From Takakia lepidozioides (lineage: Eukaryota; Streptophyta; Takakiopsida; Takakiales; Takakiaceae): a DNA stretch of 64,000 bases. Shown piece after piece: positions 1-14,200 of the stretch. The notes under the pieces were generated by a model that saw only the letters and a list, made by a program, of their open reading frames with translations, searched no databases and had not been told where the DNA came from. A program made the translations under genes and the position numbers. The stretch lies in NCBI GenBank assembly GCA_030704615.1, contig CM060732.1:22136001-22200000 (forward strand), in the 5' to 3' direction. Numbering within the stretch: the stretch's first letter is position 1; each line of letters starts with the position of its first letter.

Positions 1-1907
1 GTCGCACTATCCGAGCATCTCAAGGCTGGCAGGGAAACTGACCGAGTAACCGTATCAGCAACCAGAACGCAAGCAGAGGAGGGGGAATCTTTACAATAAA
101 TGAAAAGGGGGATGAGCAAGAGGGGAGGGAATGAGCTCACCGCCGGGGGGGAAGGGATGGCCATATCCAGGGGCACCAAATAGAATGAAGAATTGTCCGA
201 ATCGGGGATTGGGCCTATGGCCAAATCGTTGGATCCAACATTGTTATCCAAGTTGCGCGAATATTTCTGTGAGGAGCGCAGGGCCTCTACCAAGAGCTTC
301 CCCGCTTCGTAAGTAGCAGATAAGTAGGGGCGGCTGGCCGCGCTTCCCAATTCGACTGGGACCGAACTACCAGAAATCCACTTTAGCGTTGAGTCGCCAG
401 CCTGTAGGGAAGAAACGTCAGATAGCTTGATGACTGGCAAAACTTGAACGAAGAATAGATTGCTGTTAGAGGCAGATTGATGCACTCTGGAGCCAAAAAA
501 CACAGCAGTTTCCGAAGACAACTGAAAAGTGGGAAGAGAAGATGAGAAAATCTCCCTTATTTTGGCAAGAATGAGCTCCAGCTCTTTTCCTTGAGAAAGG
601 GTGAAAACGTCCTTCTTGGTGATCCAGGCAGAGGCGAACTTGTTGCCTCCCAAGAAGAGCACCGATGGGATCCCGTCCGGGAAGCCGTAGATAATGGGGG
701 CTATAGTGATTGCCACCGAATGAGCCCCCGCCAGCTGAGAAGCATCAGGCAGATGCACATCTGCAAAAGACTTCAAATGAAGGCAATACGTTGCCAAGCT
801 CTGAGTCCCGTCCTTGGGGTTGAGCGGAAAGATAGCCGGAATATCATCCGCTGCATAAGGAGTTCCCTGGGACGAAGAAGAGAGCAGGTAAACACGAGGG
901 TTGATTGTAGCCGGAGAAGCCACGATATTAGGCCGCAATCTTTTGGACGGAGGAGGCAGAGGTGGCGTGACATCCAATCTTTTCCTGGAAGGCCCTGCCA
1001 TAGCATCCTGGGAAGCCAACTGTGCAACATCTGAGGGCTTGGGAGTCATCTGCCTACCATGAAGCTTGGGGCAATCCGCCTTGATGTGCCCCTCTGCGTT
1101 GCAATGAAAGCAAATCACCGGAATATAGACCTCTTTGACTGCCACTGTGACGAAGGAGTTGTCCAATGTCGGCAACTTGAGTGTGGGGATGATGGAGGCC
1201 TCCACTGGCATCATGACCACAATTTGGGGAGCTCCTCCTTCTCTCTGGGCATCAAAGGATAACACTTCATTGTCAATACTTTGAGCGTCAAGATGAATCT
1301 GATCAATAACATTCATTAAGCCAATATACACCCCAAAATGAGCTCCTATCTCAGATCTGAGGTAGTTTCCAGGGAGGTAAGGGAGTGCCAAGACTCTAGG
1401 TCTGCATGTGATACCACCTCTATGTCCCCAGTCAGCTGACCAAGGGAAGATGTGCACACGGCACTTGGAGAGGCAAACGTTGAAGGCAAGTGCAGGAGAG
1501 CTGAACATGAGCGAGTAGAAGTTTCTCCCCAACGCCATACAGAAATGATTAGTTAGACCCGCTTCAGGGCCAAAATGCTCCGTGGCCCAGTTCCTGGCGA
1601 ACAATCTGTTGCGGACCCTGCCAGGGAAGTATAAGAGGACACCTTGCTCAGCAAGCAGCTGGGAATGTTCCTTGATAATTTCCATGTTGAGTTGGAGAAT
1701 GGGTTGAGCCTCTTCCACAGGGGCCACTTCTTTGCTCCAACAAAAGGAAGAACTGATCGGGGAGGCTGGTCGCCTGGGGCCAGCTCCCAACACTCCAGGA
1801 CCATTGGAGGAGGGCCTTCTGCCAATAGAGTTGTTTCTAGCTCTAGGGTGCCTGCGAGCTTCCCCCTTGTGATTGTTGGCACCGAAAGCAGCAGGGACGT
1901 ACGCCAT
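1..1907 (-). CDS. LINE-type ORF1 protein with CCHC zinc knuckle (partial, runs off the window)
   Basis: A frame on the minus strand stays open from the in-frame stop near 2112 to base 1, giving at least 635 codons from the ATG at 1907. Because no stop lies inside the window it is easily missed. About residues 85-200 hold a gag-like globular region (FPGR near the start, then FPWSADWG, then ALPYLPGNY), laid out like the DUF4283 domain of plant non-LTR ORF1 proteins. One zinc knuckle follows near 1090-1125, with Cys-X2-Cys-X4-His-X4-Cys (CFHC, then GHIKADC). A long Ser/Pro-rich tail comes after it. Such proteins bind element RNA for retrotransposition. The reverse transcriptase ORF2 would lie beyond base 1. 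I see no internal stop or frameshift, so this copy may be young. The DUF4283 assignment is by layout, not by search. Confidence 0.75.
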   Translation of the reverse strand, partial: MAYVPAAFGANNHKGEARRHPRARNNSIGRRPSSNGPGVLGAGPRRPASPISSSFCWSKEVAPVEEAQPILQLNMEIIKEHSQLLAEQGVLLYFPGRVRNRLFARNWATEHFGPEAGLTNHFCMALGRNFYSLMFSSPALAFNVCLSKCRVHIFPWSADWGHRGGITCRPRVLALPYLPGNYLRSEIGAHFGVYIGLMNVIDQIHLDAQSIDNEVLSFDAQREGGAPQIVVMMPVEASIIPTLKLPTLDNSFVTVAVKEVYIPVICFHCNAEGHIKADCPKLHGRQMTPKPSDVAQLASQDAMAGPSRKRLDVTPPLPPPSKRLRPNIVASPATINPRVYLLSSSSQGTPYAADDIPAIFPLNPKDGTQSLATYCLHLKSFADVHLPDASQLAGAHSVAITIAPIIYGFPDGIPSVLFLGGNKFASAWITKKDVFTLSQGKELELILAKIREIFSSSLPTFQLSSETAVFFGSRVHQSASNSNLFFVQVLPVIKLSDVSSLQAGDSTLKWISGSSVPVELGSAASRPYLSATYEAGKLLVEALRSSQKYSRNLDNNVGSNDLAIGPIPDSDNSSFYLVPLDMAIPSPPAVSSFPPLLLIPLFIYCKDSPSSACVLVADTVTRSVSLPALRCSDSA

Positions 1908-2893
1908 GGCAACGAGAGCGAAAGCTGGGGAGATTAACAGGGAAGCCTCGTCAGACTGGGGGATGCACTTGAAAATAAGAAGACCAAAAGAAGGGGACTT
2001 TAGCAAACGACGAAGTGAAACTGGAGCGCAGCAGATAGGAGAAGAGGAAGATGGGCGGGAAGCCACTATTAGGGCTTGGTGAGGAGCTGCGCGGGAGCCC
2101 GATTGGAATTAAGGTGGAGCGTGGGGAATGAAGAGCGCCGGGAAAAGGTGGGGCTTTCCCAGAGAAATAACATTGCTCACTGAGCTGTCAAGACATCAAG
2201 TCCGAGGAGCTGACCAGGGCTGATAAGAATTCATGTTGATGTAAGAAACTGAGGGAAGGAGAATCGGCGAGCATAGAGAAGAGATAGTTCCTAGTGAACG
2301 AACGAGAGAAGGGAGCTGTGAGGGGAGCTTGAAACAGCCAAGTCCAAGCCACAGAGACCGCAAGTTGCGGAGCTCCCCATCGCCGACTCGCCATTTTCAA
2401 GTCGGCCTTTTCATTCTTAATATGATTTAAAGGGCCTCCATCTTTTCTTATTTTTATTTTTTTTAAACGAGTTAGAAAGAACTGCACTAGTGCAGCTGGT
2501 ACCAGACCCTGGCACATACCAGGCTGGTATGACTTTTAAAATTTTGTTTTGTACCATACCAGGCTGTCAAATTTACACATCATTTGATACCAGTACCATA
2601 CTAAGGTAGTTTGAATAATTCAACTAAACCCCAATACCTTTACCCTAGTGGTATCAAAAAACCATGATAGCAGTCCAACACTGGTAGACACATCTAAAGA
2701 TGAGAAGCCATCTTCAGAGCCCGAGTTTCTCGGGCCCTCGTTTGGGACCTCAGAGTGCGTGGCTCTCTCTTTCTCTCTTCTTCTCTCAGTGTTGCAGCGC
2801 CTGTGAAGGCGGAGATGGGAAGAAGATCCTTGTGACCCTGTTTTAAGTTGTATTTTTAGTTTGTTTTTTCTCTTGTTGTTTCTCTTTGCGCCG
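1908..2893. other. LINE 5' leader and upstream region of the AlkB-like gene
   Basis: No convincing coding region. The part next to 1907 is probably the 5' leader of the LINE; its end is not marked by an obvious target duplication. Around 2490-2620 lies AT-rich sequence with repeated TACCAG and CTGGTA words, similar to a stretch at 51965-52160. Around 2765-2790 a CT-rich run precedes the AlkB-like start codon. Confidence 0.4.
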
Positions 2894-5377
2894 ATGGAAG
2901 ATGAGGGCACAGGAGGGAGCAACCATCGTCTTCTCTTCTCTGCTGTCTTCGGAGATTCTGAGTCGGATTGCGATGAAGCCGAGGACAATGCTTATGAATA
3001 TCCAACTCGGGTACGTTCAAACAGATAGCTGAATCATTGCGTCTTGATTTGGGCTTAATCCCTTTCTGTGCGCTCATGGTATGCGTGTAAGAAACAAAGC
3101 CGGGGACGGAGGAGAGGCGCCTGTTTGAGCTCCAGATCTTCCTGGGAGGTGTGGTACATACTGAACGAGCGGTTAAGTTCTAAGACTTTTTCTAGAGGAC
3201 CAGACTGCCTATTCAACCAAAACTTTAGAACCTTCAGACATAACAAGGGTCAGTAAATGGATTGATCTTCAGCTTGGCCTGGTGATCATTGTGGCCGAGC
3301 TGTCAGTTCGCATGAGAAAAAAGTAGGTTTGCTAATCAAAGGGGGTCGAAGCAGATGGTGGGAGACGTAATTCAGCTATGGGAGAGTGTGGAGGAGGTGG
3401 AGGGACTATGGCGGTGCAGTCCGTTCCTTACTTCCCAGCAACAGCAGCTGCTGTTGAAGGCCATCGATTCGGGTACTTTTTATGGTCCCCAGTCGTTCAG
3501 CCACAGGAAAGGATGAGTCCTGGCGGGTCCTTTTACAATTTTGGGCTCCTTTGCAGGTTACAGCAGTCAATGGTTTGAAAATGGATGCTCGATGCTTTGC
3601 TGCAGGGGTCTACCTGCAGTTAACCTTTGGACTTCAGCACAGATGGCAATAACGAAAAAAGTGATGTAGACCAACCCAGAACTCCAGGCCATTGGTTTAC
3701 TAGTAAAAAATTTGCTGGATTTTTGGATGTGCAGAGGGATGGTTTTCTGAACCTCTGCACAATCAGGTGCGCAATCCTGATGTTTCTCTGCCCATGAACA
3801 ACTGGAGAGACAAAAAAAGAGAGAGCACGAGAGAGACACTTGAAATATCTTTGCCCCCAAGACTTAAATAGGGTGTAGAGACCATAACAAAAGATTTGTG
3901 ATGACTTTTGGTGTGGTTCTATGGCTTGTTCTTATCAGAGACACTCAATTATCCAAGTGTAGCTATGTCAACTGACCTAAATCGAATCCACCATCAAATA
4001 CCACACACTTGTCAAAGTATCTTGGAACTATTCTAGTCCCATGTAGACTGATAGTATGCTGTAATTTGTCAGAAGAACTGCACTGTCCATACTGTCCAGA
4101 AGATTTATCTAAGTCCCAAATGTATGATAAGAATTTGCAATCATCATACTAATCAGTTGTGATCAAATGCAGGCAATGAGGTTTGGTGAACTTCCCGACT
4201 GGGCCCTCGACCTCTCCTCCCTCATTCACACTGGTATTGTTAACTTCAAGCCACATTGCAATACTTCCTCCATGGGTGACAATTCAAAGAAAGGGGCGGA
4301 TGGTAGGAGCAGGCCTGACTGTCCGTTGCCGTATGAGCTCCTGAGGCGGAAGCCTTTGTTTGACCAGATGATTGTGAACTCTTATCAGCCTGGCGAGGTC
4401 ACATTCTGCAATTTTACACCCTGAATGCATGTGCGTCCCTTTGGTGACTGATGCAAGAAATGGTTTGGAGTGAGCCTGTGTGACCCTGATTGTGCAATTC
4501 TGCTATGCTATTTGTGGGTGGTTAACTCCTGTAGCACGTTTACCCTTCTTGTGATCTACAGGTTTCATGTAGGTCGGGATAAGTAAAGATGTGGATTGTG
4601 ACTTCGAGTGCAGGGAATTGCAGCTCACGTGGACCTACATCGATTTGAAGATGGCATTGCCATCATCTCTTTGGCCTCAGCATGTGTCATGTGCTTCACA
4701 AGCATTCCTGACTCAGGCGGATGTCTGCTATCCAGCAGGGGGAAGAAAGCTGACTCCACCAGTAATGAGGACCTGGACCTAAATCATGGTGATAGGACCT
4801 TGATCGATCAAAATCTGGTACAAGGTGAAGGCAAGCAAGACAACCAGTTTAACAGTCAGTCTCCTCTCCCTGCTGCCAGTAGCCGTCTCTATGAGCACAG
4901 AGGTCCAATCATGTATTAGGAACAATGTTGCAAAAAAAAAGATTATATAGTTGTGTACAGCCTAGCTACCCAGATAGCGTGGATCTGTTGTGTTGGGGAA
5001 GAAAAAGAGGGGGAAGTTGCACTCATATGTTTTTTCCAGTAATTTTGCTGTGAAGCCATGTGTAACAGTGATTTGTGTCAGAGAAGGCAATGATGTGTAC
5101 ATCATAGAGAACTGTTAAGATGGGCAGTGAATGATCTAACCATTTTTACAGGATGATGATGCTAGTCCCTCCATCACTGTGTTGGAATGCAGAAAAGGTG
5201 CCAGTGCTGCTTTTGCCTGGGGACTTGATCGTTATGTCGGGAAAGGCCCGCTACAAGTGGACGCATGAAATCAACCGGGAGGAAAAGCAGCAGATCTGGC
5301 AAGGGCATATGCTCAAGCAAGAGCGTCGCATCTCTGTGACGCTAAGACGCCTCTGCTCACAAGTCGAAGAACATTGA
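2894..5377 (+). CDS. AlkB-like 2-oxoglutarate/Fe(II)-dependent dioxygenase
   Basis: Split gene assembled from splice phase and motifs. Exon 1 is 2894-3010 (acidic start MEDEGTGG, donor GTACG). Exon 2 begins at 3355 and is firm to about 3471. Exon 3 is 4173-4397 (starts AMRFGELPDW, ends YQPGE). Exon 4 begins at 4614 (GIAAHVDL, then FEDGIAIISL). The last exon begins at 5152 or 5202 and ends at a TGA at 5377. The catalytic set is visible: His and Asp of HVD in exon 4, the distal His in THEINREE, and the 2-oxoglutarate-binding Arg in RRISVTLR. The order matches the plant AlkB-like family typified by Arabidopsis At4g02485; the enzyme should oxidatively demethylate nucleic acid or protein, substrate unknown. 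The junction between exons 2 and 3 and the donor of exon 4 are unresolved, and a further small exon may exist. Confidence 0.8.
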
Positions 5378-5905
5378 CTAAGCAGCTATAGAAGTTGTCT
5401 GTCCTCCAACCACATAAGAAACCCAGGCTGGAAATTTTGTTGAAGTAGTTCTGTAGCTAATGCTAAGGATGATAAGCACACAAAGATGTACAGTCTTTTG
5501 TAGGCATATGCCATTTGTCAAATGACCATGGCCACTTCTGATTCATTGTTCTCCAGTTTTGTGAGTCCCTTAGCAACTGTATCTTTCCATGCTAGAACAG
5601 ATGTCACCATTCTGAGACTGGTTTGATTCTGTACATGTCATGTGGTCATTATATTGGTGTACACAGCTAGATGCCCTTGAGCTCTCCACAACTGTTTACT
5701 GAGAACTGTGCATAGCAAGGATTCCACAGCGGTTTAGTTCACATTTTGAAAACAGCACAGGATGATGAATGGTATTACTGAGTCGTATATGCTACTCACC
5801 AAAAAAGTCAAGAAGGTTATGTGAGTCCATCCCATGATCTCATAGCGTACTTCCCTACTGTGGATCTGTAACAAAAATGTGCATTCTGAGACATTTTTCG
5901 TCAAA
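5378..5905. other. Convergent intergenic region
   Basis: Spacer between the 3' ends of the AlkB-like gene (plus) and the conserved unknown gene (minus). I see no open frame or repeat here; both transcripts probably terminate in it. Confidence 0.6.
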
Positions 5906-8595
5906 CTACAGTGTCATTAATGATCTAATAGGGCTACTGGATGATGCCAAGTTCATCTCATCGTTGACCATGGCTACAATGCCTTCAATCCTGACATATC
6001 AAGCAACACGGTTAGTAAAATCGCACAGAAAGTTCATAGAAGGAAACCATCTGGCAGCCAAAAGTCACTTTGCAAGGCAGAGTTGGAGCCTAATTCCTTC
6101 TTCCAGCTGAGCATGCAATCGTGATATATGGAGAAAGTGCTGGGATTGGGAGAAAATACCGTTGCTTGTCAATGTTCACTTCTGATAGCAACGTGGTCAA
6201 ATATACCTGTTCACAGATTGCAAACGAAAGCCCCATTCAGTGCAATACTTATGAATGCCGTACAGAAATCACTCTTTGAGGCTACAATTTGCTGTGACAC
6301 ATGGGAAAGTTGATTCCAACCGTTATGGCGCACCTGCAGTGTTTCGCGCTGGACTTCACCCTTGGATCTCTTCCTTGAAATGTCCTCCACTTCGCTCCAA
6401 TCAAGCTCAAAGAACCCTGACTTTGCCAAAGGGTTTGGCCAACCAGTTGGGAGGCCAGTCCCACCTGCCCTCCCTTCTGCTACAACCTCAGTCGGTCTTG
6501 TCACAGGGTCATCTCCATTCGGTTGCTCCCCTCTTGAGTACATTGGGGCCTTTGGGAAAACAATTGAATGGAATTCTGAAGCTAGGAGCCACTGTACAAG
6601 TAACAACAAGCATTCCTTTAGGACTATAATCTGGCTCTTTCCCCCTCCCGATGGGGATGATACAAAGACCCCAAACATTCCCCTCACCGTAAAGTTTCTC
6701 CCTTTCCTGGACAGTTGACTCACTGGCATTGGTCCAACATACAAAACCTGGGGGTTGCATGCTCTTCACAGGCAAGTTCCAAGTTTTATTCTGAGTGGCT
6801 GTAGTTCATTAGATGCTCTTTTCAAGGTTTAGGCAGTGGGGTAAGGCAGACCAGCACATACCTTGACCTTAAGCTCAGCTTCAAACATGGCCACTACTTC
6901 ATCTGCCAGCAGCTCTGTCCATGTCTCCATATCCACACCATCATGTCAATTGGAAATAAAGAGCACCACATACACACACAGAAAAACACTTTACGACACT
7001 TTACAACATCCAAAGAGCTAATGTCCAAAGAATGCACAACAAACAAGTACTAGAAAACCAATGCCAAGAATGTACTGCCAAAAAACCGACCACCTCTGAA
7101 GGTGAGCTGCCAATACTAGAGTGAAAGAGAGACAGAGAAGTCTACTGAATTTCTACGTGGTAAACCAGTTAAGAAAAGAGGAAACTATGTGTCCCACAGC
7201 TCTGGAGCAGTGTTGAGGTAAGTTGAGCTCACCAAATGCATCAAGAGGAAGAGTTGCAAAGACAGGCACTCCAGCTCCATCCCCTGCATCACCCTGCACT
7301 GAGGGCTCATTGGAGAACTCAATCAAAGGTCCCTCACCAGAGCCTTTCATATACGTTCTCATTGACTTGGTTGCTTGCATCATTATACAGACAGCTTTAA
7401 CCTGCACCAAAAGTAGATGGCCAGGGATTTCAGAGAAGAAAGTAGGAGGTCCAACAGAGACTCCAGTTACTCAATTCCACTAATGACGTCACTTCAACTG
7501 CCATTACAAAAATAGAATATGATGGTAACCTGGACAATGATACATGCCCATGTAGTGTGGTCTGGTATTGTGTGATTCAGTATTTGTGCCCTTCCAAACC
7601 TTACTCTGTCTGCAATGTGGTTAGCGTGGGCAAGAATGGTCCACCAGATTAGAGCTTGCTTACCAAATCACCATAGCCGGAGAGAAGCTGCTCCAAATAC
7701 GCCTTCTACAAGAGATGCAAAATGGCAGAAAGAGCCAATGTTGTGAATCCTCACACAGCCACACACACTTACTGTCTTCAAAGATATATGGATGTGTTGG
7801 AAAAGAAACCAACTGAATACTGAAACAAATGGAGGAACACAGCTAGCACTGGCCCTCCCTGCGACCCCACATCCCTCTATCTTATTCTGCCTCCAGGTGA
7901 GTAGTCCATGGTCACAAGGCTGCAGCAATACTACATCTTTTCTCTCACAGCTGTGATCCCTTTCTCTATCTCACTCTGCCTTAGTGCAAGTGTATTTGCT
8001 CCGCCCAAACCGGGTCTAGGGCCACAAGGCTACAGCAAACATCGTCTTATGAGTACATTCTGTATCAGTGCCAGTAACAACCCAAGGGTCTGACAAAGAG
8101 AGGGCATTGAGCTGCGCACAATTTTGTGAGACTTGGCCCCATAATGACATAGGCAATGAGCACCTGCTGACGTCGCAGCTTGGCCTGTGCCTTATTGCAG
8201 ATGCCCTCCATGTCCTGCAGCACTCCCAGATCCATTGATCCCATGTACCTGCCAGAAATTAGTGACTCAGCTTTCTCCTTGACCCTTTCAGCATCTTCTT
8301 CTTACTCACTACTGTGTGTACAGTGCGCTAAAACCACCAAGGACAACAATTGTGTGCGCGATAACTGAAGAAACCCTAGCAGGTCACACATGATAAGCAT
8401 TGGGAGGTGGGAGAGAAAGAGAGGAGATTAAAAGAACCTGTGAGAGAGAAAAACGTTCACAAGTGACGAGGCGGCCGTAACGGCAGCTGCAGATGCCGCT
8501 GCCCAGGCAGCCCGCTGTGCATGCAGCGCTGCCCATGCATTCCGCACCTGGCGCTGTGCTGCAGGCCGCCACAGCCTTCCAACCCCTCCACTCAT
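5906..8595 (-). CDS. Conserved plant protein of unknown function, 298 residues, eight exons
   Basis: Exons on the minus strand: 8595-8438, 8248-8164, 7705-7664, 7401-7233, 6914-6862, 6591-6334, 6206-6160 and 5990-5906. All junctions are GT-AG and all phases agree, giving 299 codons including TAG. The N-terminus is Ala-rich and helical (AALHAQRAAWAAASAAAVTA). Then come a conserved core (YMGSMDLGVLQDMEGICNKA), the patches GVPVFATLPLDAFE and LLADEVVAMFEAEL, and a C-terminal block (VYLTTLLSEVNIDKQR). No membrane span or signal peptide is apparent. I recall a single plant family with the same block order but cannot name a function. Introns separate short exons of 42-85 bases, which is why single open frames do not reveal the gene. 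It is divergently arranged with the ubiquitin-L40 gene. Confidence 0.85.
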
Positions 8596-10535
<1,940 letters not shown>

Positions 10536-11201
10536 AGTACGATTCAGTGGGGGGAGGGTGCAGACATCTCCGAGTCATTTTGACTCACCTCCGCAAGTAT
10601 TGTGTAGCCAGCGAGTGGCTGTGCACTATTTCCAAGCACTAGTAAAACGGTTTTGCTTACACAGCTTGTCTCAGCTATTGCTTACGGACCATCTGGTCCC
10701 TGGCCCTTACAAGTACTTTGGTGTGTTTCCTGTCCAGTTGTATCTCAATCTGGAATGGGGTGTTTGGCTGCTACTGTCTCATGATCAGACTTGATTGTCA
10801 TTGCCACAGGCATTCAACAGTGAATGTCACATTCGATGGCATTCCCATGTCTTGGACCTGCACTTTGTCTAACTCTCATGTAGTTGGAAAGAATGACCAA
10901 GGACATGGCTAAATGAGTGGTGTGTGAATGTTGATACAAATGCATGAAGATTTGGTGAAGCAGGCTACTGTGATCTTGCAGTTTAAATGTTGTTTGTGAG
11001 CTTCTCTATGTCCTGCGGGTTGGGGTTTTTGCTTACTGGTTGTTAGGTTTTTTGCTTCAAGAGCACAATGTAAAGCCAGTCCACAGAAGTGATTGAATGG
11101 AATTTTATTAAATTTACAGTGACCCTGTCAATCAATAAGCAGGTTCTTGAAGCCCTCATATAGGCATAAATAGGACAGTAATTGATAACCGATTACTTAT
11201 C
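10536..11201. other. Convergent intergenic region
   Basis: Spacer between the 3' ends of the ubiquitin-L40 gene (plus) and the amino acid permease gene (minus). No supported gene. Probably 3' untranslated sequence of both transcripts. Confidence 0.6.
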
Positions 11202-14200
11202 TTATGTCCCAGTTTTGAAGGGGGTATAGTGCTTGAGATCAATGATAACACCTACCACTGAACCCACCCCTGCAGCTAACGATACAACAAGGCAGATGAT
11301 GCTTAGTGTCTGAAGTGCGCACCACTTCAAACTCCATTTCTTGATCTGCAACTGGACTATATACATCTCCACAGGGAAATACACTGTCAGGGGCCAAAAG
11401 GCTAAAGCTCCAATCAAACCCAGAATGTCGTTGAAAAAGGGGAGGAGCATAGAGACTACAGTGGTTACTATGACAAAGCATGTGCGCCAAATCAGACGAA
11501 AGAGATTGATTTGCAAAGGTCCGCCACATGGGAGGTTCACAAAGTGTTCCTTGTGAACGAAATTGCTTTTGGACCATTTGGCTGAGACCCAGCCCTCAAC
11601 GAAGGCAAACAGTGGCTGCGTGTATACCTGCATGAATTCCAAACACACCAGAATTGTGCTTGGGCATGTAAGTGCATTTTGGCTCTTTGATCAAGGAAGA
11701 TATTCACGAGGGATAGTACTATCAACATCACTTGCAACATGGGTGTAAAAATGAACCATAATAAGCACTGGAGGGACAGTAGTAACTTGTAAGTGAGGAA
11801 GAGAGAGTTGCGGTCATCATGTGCCATAGGAGAGACAGAATACCTGATAGGCACCAACAAGGTGGACCACGATGCACGCATTTGCAAAGTCCACTAGCCA
11901 AAAGGGGTTGTAGAATCCGAAGCCTGTAAGCAGGTTGCCTGGGGCGTTGTTGCCAAAGGCTGCATATCCAGCACAGCCAACTGACACGTAGAACATGGTG
12001 GTGATCAAAACTCCTATTAACGTAGCACGCTTCATTGTTTTGTTCTCTGGAGGGGGAGCTTTGATCGTATCCTGTTCAATAGTCAGAAGGAAGTAGTACA
12101 TGTAAGGAGAGTACGTTTTCATAGAATGACATGCTGCTTTCCATATGTATTGTCCACCAAGATAGGCCAAAGCTGATTGTGTGCGTCTACCAACTGGGAT
12201 GTGTGAAAAACCACTGCAGGGTGATTTGAGTACATATCAGCTAGAAAGCCATGCCAATGCAGCTTGAACTACAGATTTGATAGTATATAAACATGAAACA
12301 CAAACATACACTACACATTTGCGTTCCATGCATGTGTAAACCCATAAGAAAGATAGTCTCTGCGTCATTATTGGATAGGGAAAGGAGAACGTGCCTGAAT
12401 CTCAATGAGAATCATTGAAAAGGAATATGCAAAAGCAATGTTTCCAAGAGCATTACAAATGGCCCATAGCTTCTGAGCATGGGTAACGAAGCCCAAATTG
12501 GGATCGCCAATCAGAACCCCCGTCAAAGTCCCATGTGAATGATCGCTTTCTGTGAACATCAAACGCCCTCCTATGTTAACCTATTTGCAAGCAAATGGTC
12601 TGAGTCCCTGCCGGTAGGTCGAGTGCAAATGATTCAAGGGTATATGGATAAGAAATGTTACTCCATCCATGGAAAGCCTCCTGTCCAACCTGCCATCAAT
12701 CTCTTTCCCTTCCCCAAACTCACCCGAAACTGGCCTTTATCATATGTGCTTGCAAGAAGAAACATGCAAACTGTACATGTAATATATATATATAGCAGTA
12801 CTGAACTGCAACATCTGTGCAGGCATCTGCCCAGTGTATGCAGAAATCCCCAAGACGGCAGAATGAAAATACCTGAGGCTTTCCCCAGACCAAGACCAAG
12901 GCCAATAGTGGAGTATGAGAAGGACATAATGGCAGCAACAATGGAGAGCCACCATATCTGATCAAAATCAGGGATCTGTGACAGTATAATCTGCACTATA
13001 CCAAACATCGACATGTACAAAATGTTCGACACATGGCATGGTGCAGCATCTCCTTCTGTGTGGAAGCAGTCAGACCTCTTGATCGCCCTGCAGACATGAT
13101 ACTCAGATAGATGAGCTGCACTGTTTAAAGAACGTTATTTGGTCTAACTTGAAAAAGGTGCTGCATAACTTCTTGGCCATCTGGAGCTCTTGTTCTTGCA
13201 CAAGATCAACCATCCAGTGGATAACACTAGTTAGTGCCCACTCATTCATGAGCGTTTCGCTACAGCCAAGGGCCCTGGAGTTTTCGGAAATTCATATAAT
13301 TGAAGAGCTCTATGAATTCAATCTTATTCCGTTTGGACTCTTGCAACTGATCCTCCTCATCTCCGGACCTCTTTTTATGGGTGGGTGTGTGTGTGTGAGA
13401 AAGAGAGAGAGAGCTTACACCATGCTGGTGGAGGCAGTGATGGTGTAGCCTATGGAGGTCCCCAAAAGGTTTGTGTATTGCACCAGACCACAGATCAGGA
13501 CTTGCCTTCTCCCTGCCACACATAGAATACATATTATGAATCGACTTCTTCATCTGGAGAACTGAATTTGAGTGCCTTCAACTGACATGTCAAATTTTGA
13601 GAAAGCTCTTGGTATCAAGTAAAATTGCGCTCCATTGGCTGGAAATTCCTGGAGATTCGAAGTTCCGATTGTTGCCCGAGGTCGTCCGGTGCCCAGTACA
13701 GTGTGAGGATACACATACACGCCTGCAGGCAGCTTGCAAACCAGAAGGACAGTTGCGAGAGAGGACGCACCCAAGTTGGCTTTCACGGCGTCCATGTAGG
13801 TATAATTGCGCTTGCCAGTGACACGGTCGGGGTGGCGATAGCAGTCCGCCAGCAGCACAGAGGTATAGTATGTGACCAGGGCAAAGAGAAGGAGGACAAT
13901 TGGTCCTACCACCCACCCCATCTGCGCAATACTCCAGGCCAACGACAGTACCCCCGAGCCTATCACTGCTGTTATAACGTGTGCTGATGCAGTCCAAACA
14001 GTTCCTGCAAATTCCTCCAAATTTCGGATTATTCTCTCCGAGCCATCTCATGTGCAAACAAAAAAAATTCAGTGCTAAAACCTGTGCATATCTATCAAGG
14101 ATTGGAAACTATCCATAGAGCTAGAGCTACCTTAGCCACTGTGGAGCTGACCACCTGGATCACTGAGCACACGGTTTTGCAATTTGAATAATTTCTTCTG

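Noticed and set aside
6211-6744. 177-codon minus-strand open frame as an independent gene
   Set aside because: Only 6591-6334 is coding, as exon 6 of the 298-residue protein; the rest is intron read through.
12539-12961. 140-codon plus-strand frame
   Set aside because: Antisense shadow of permease exons 4 and 5.
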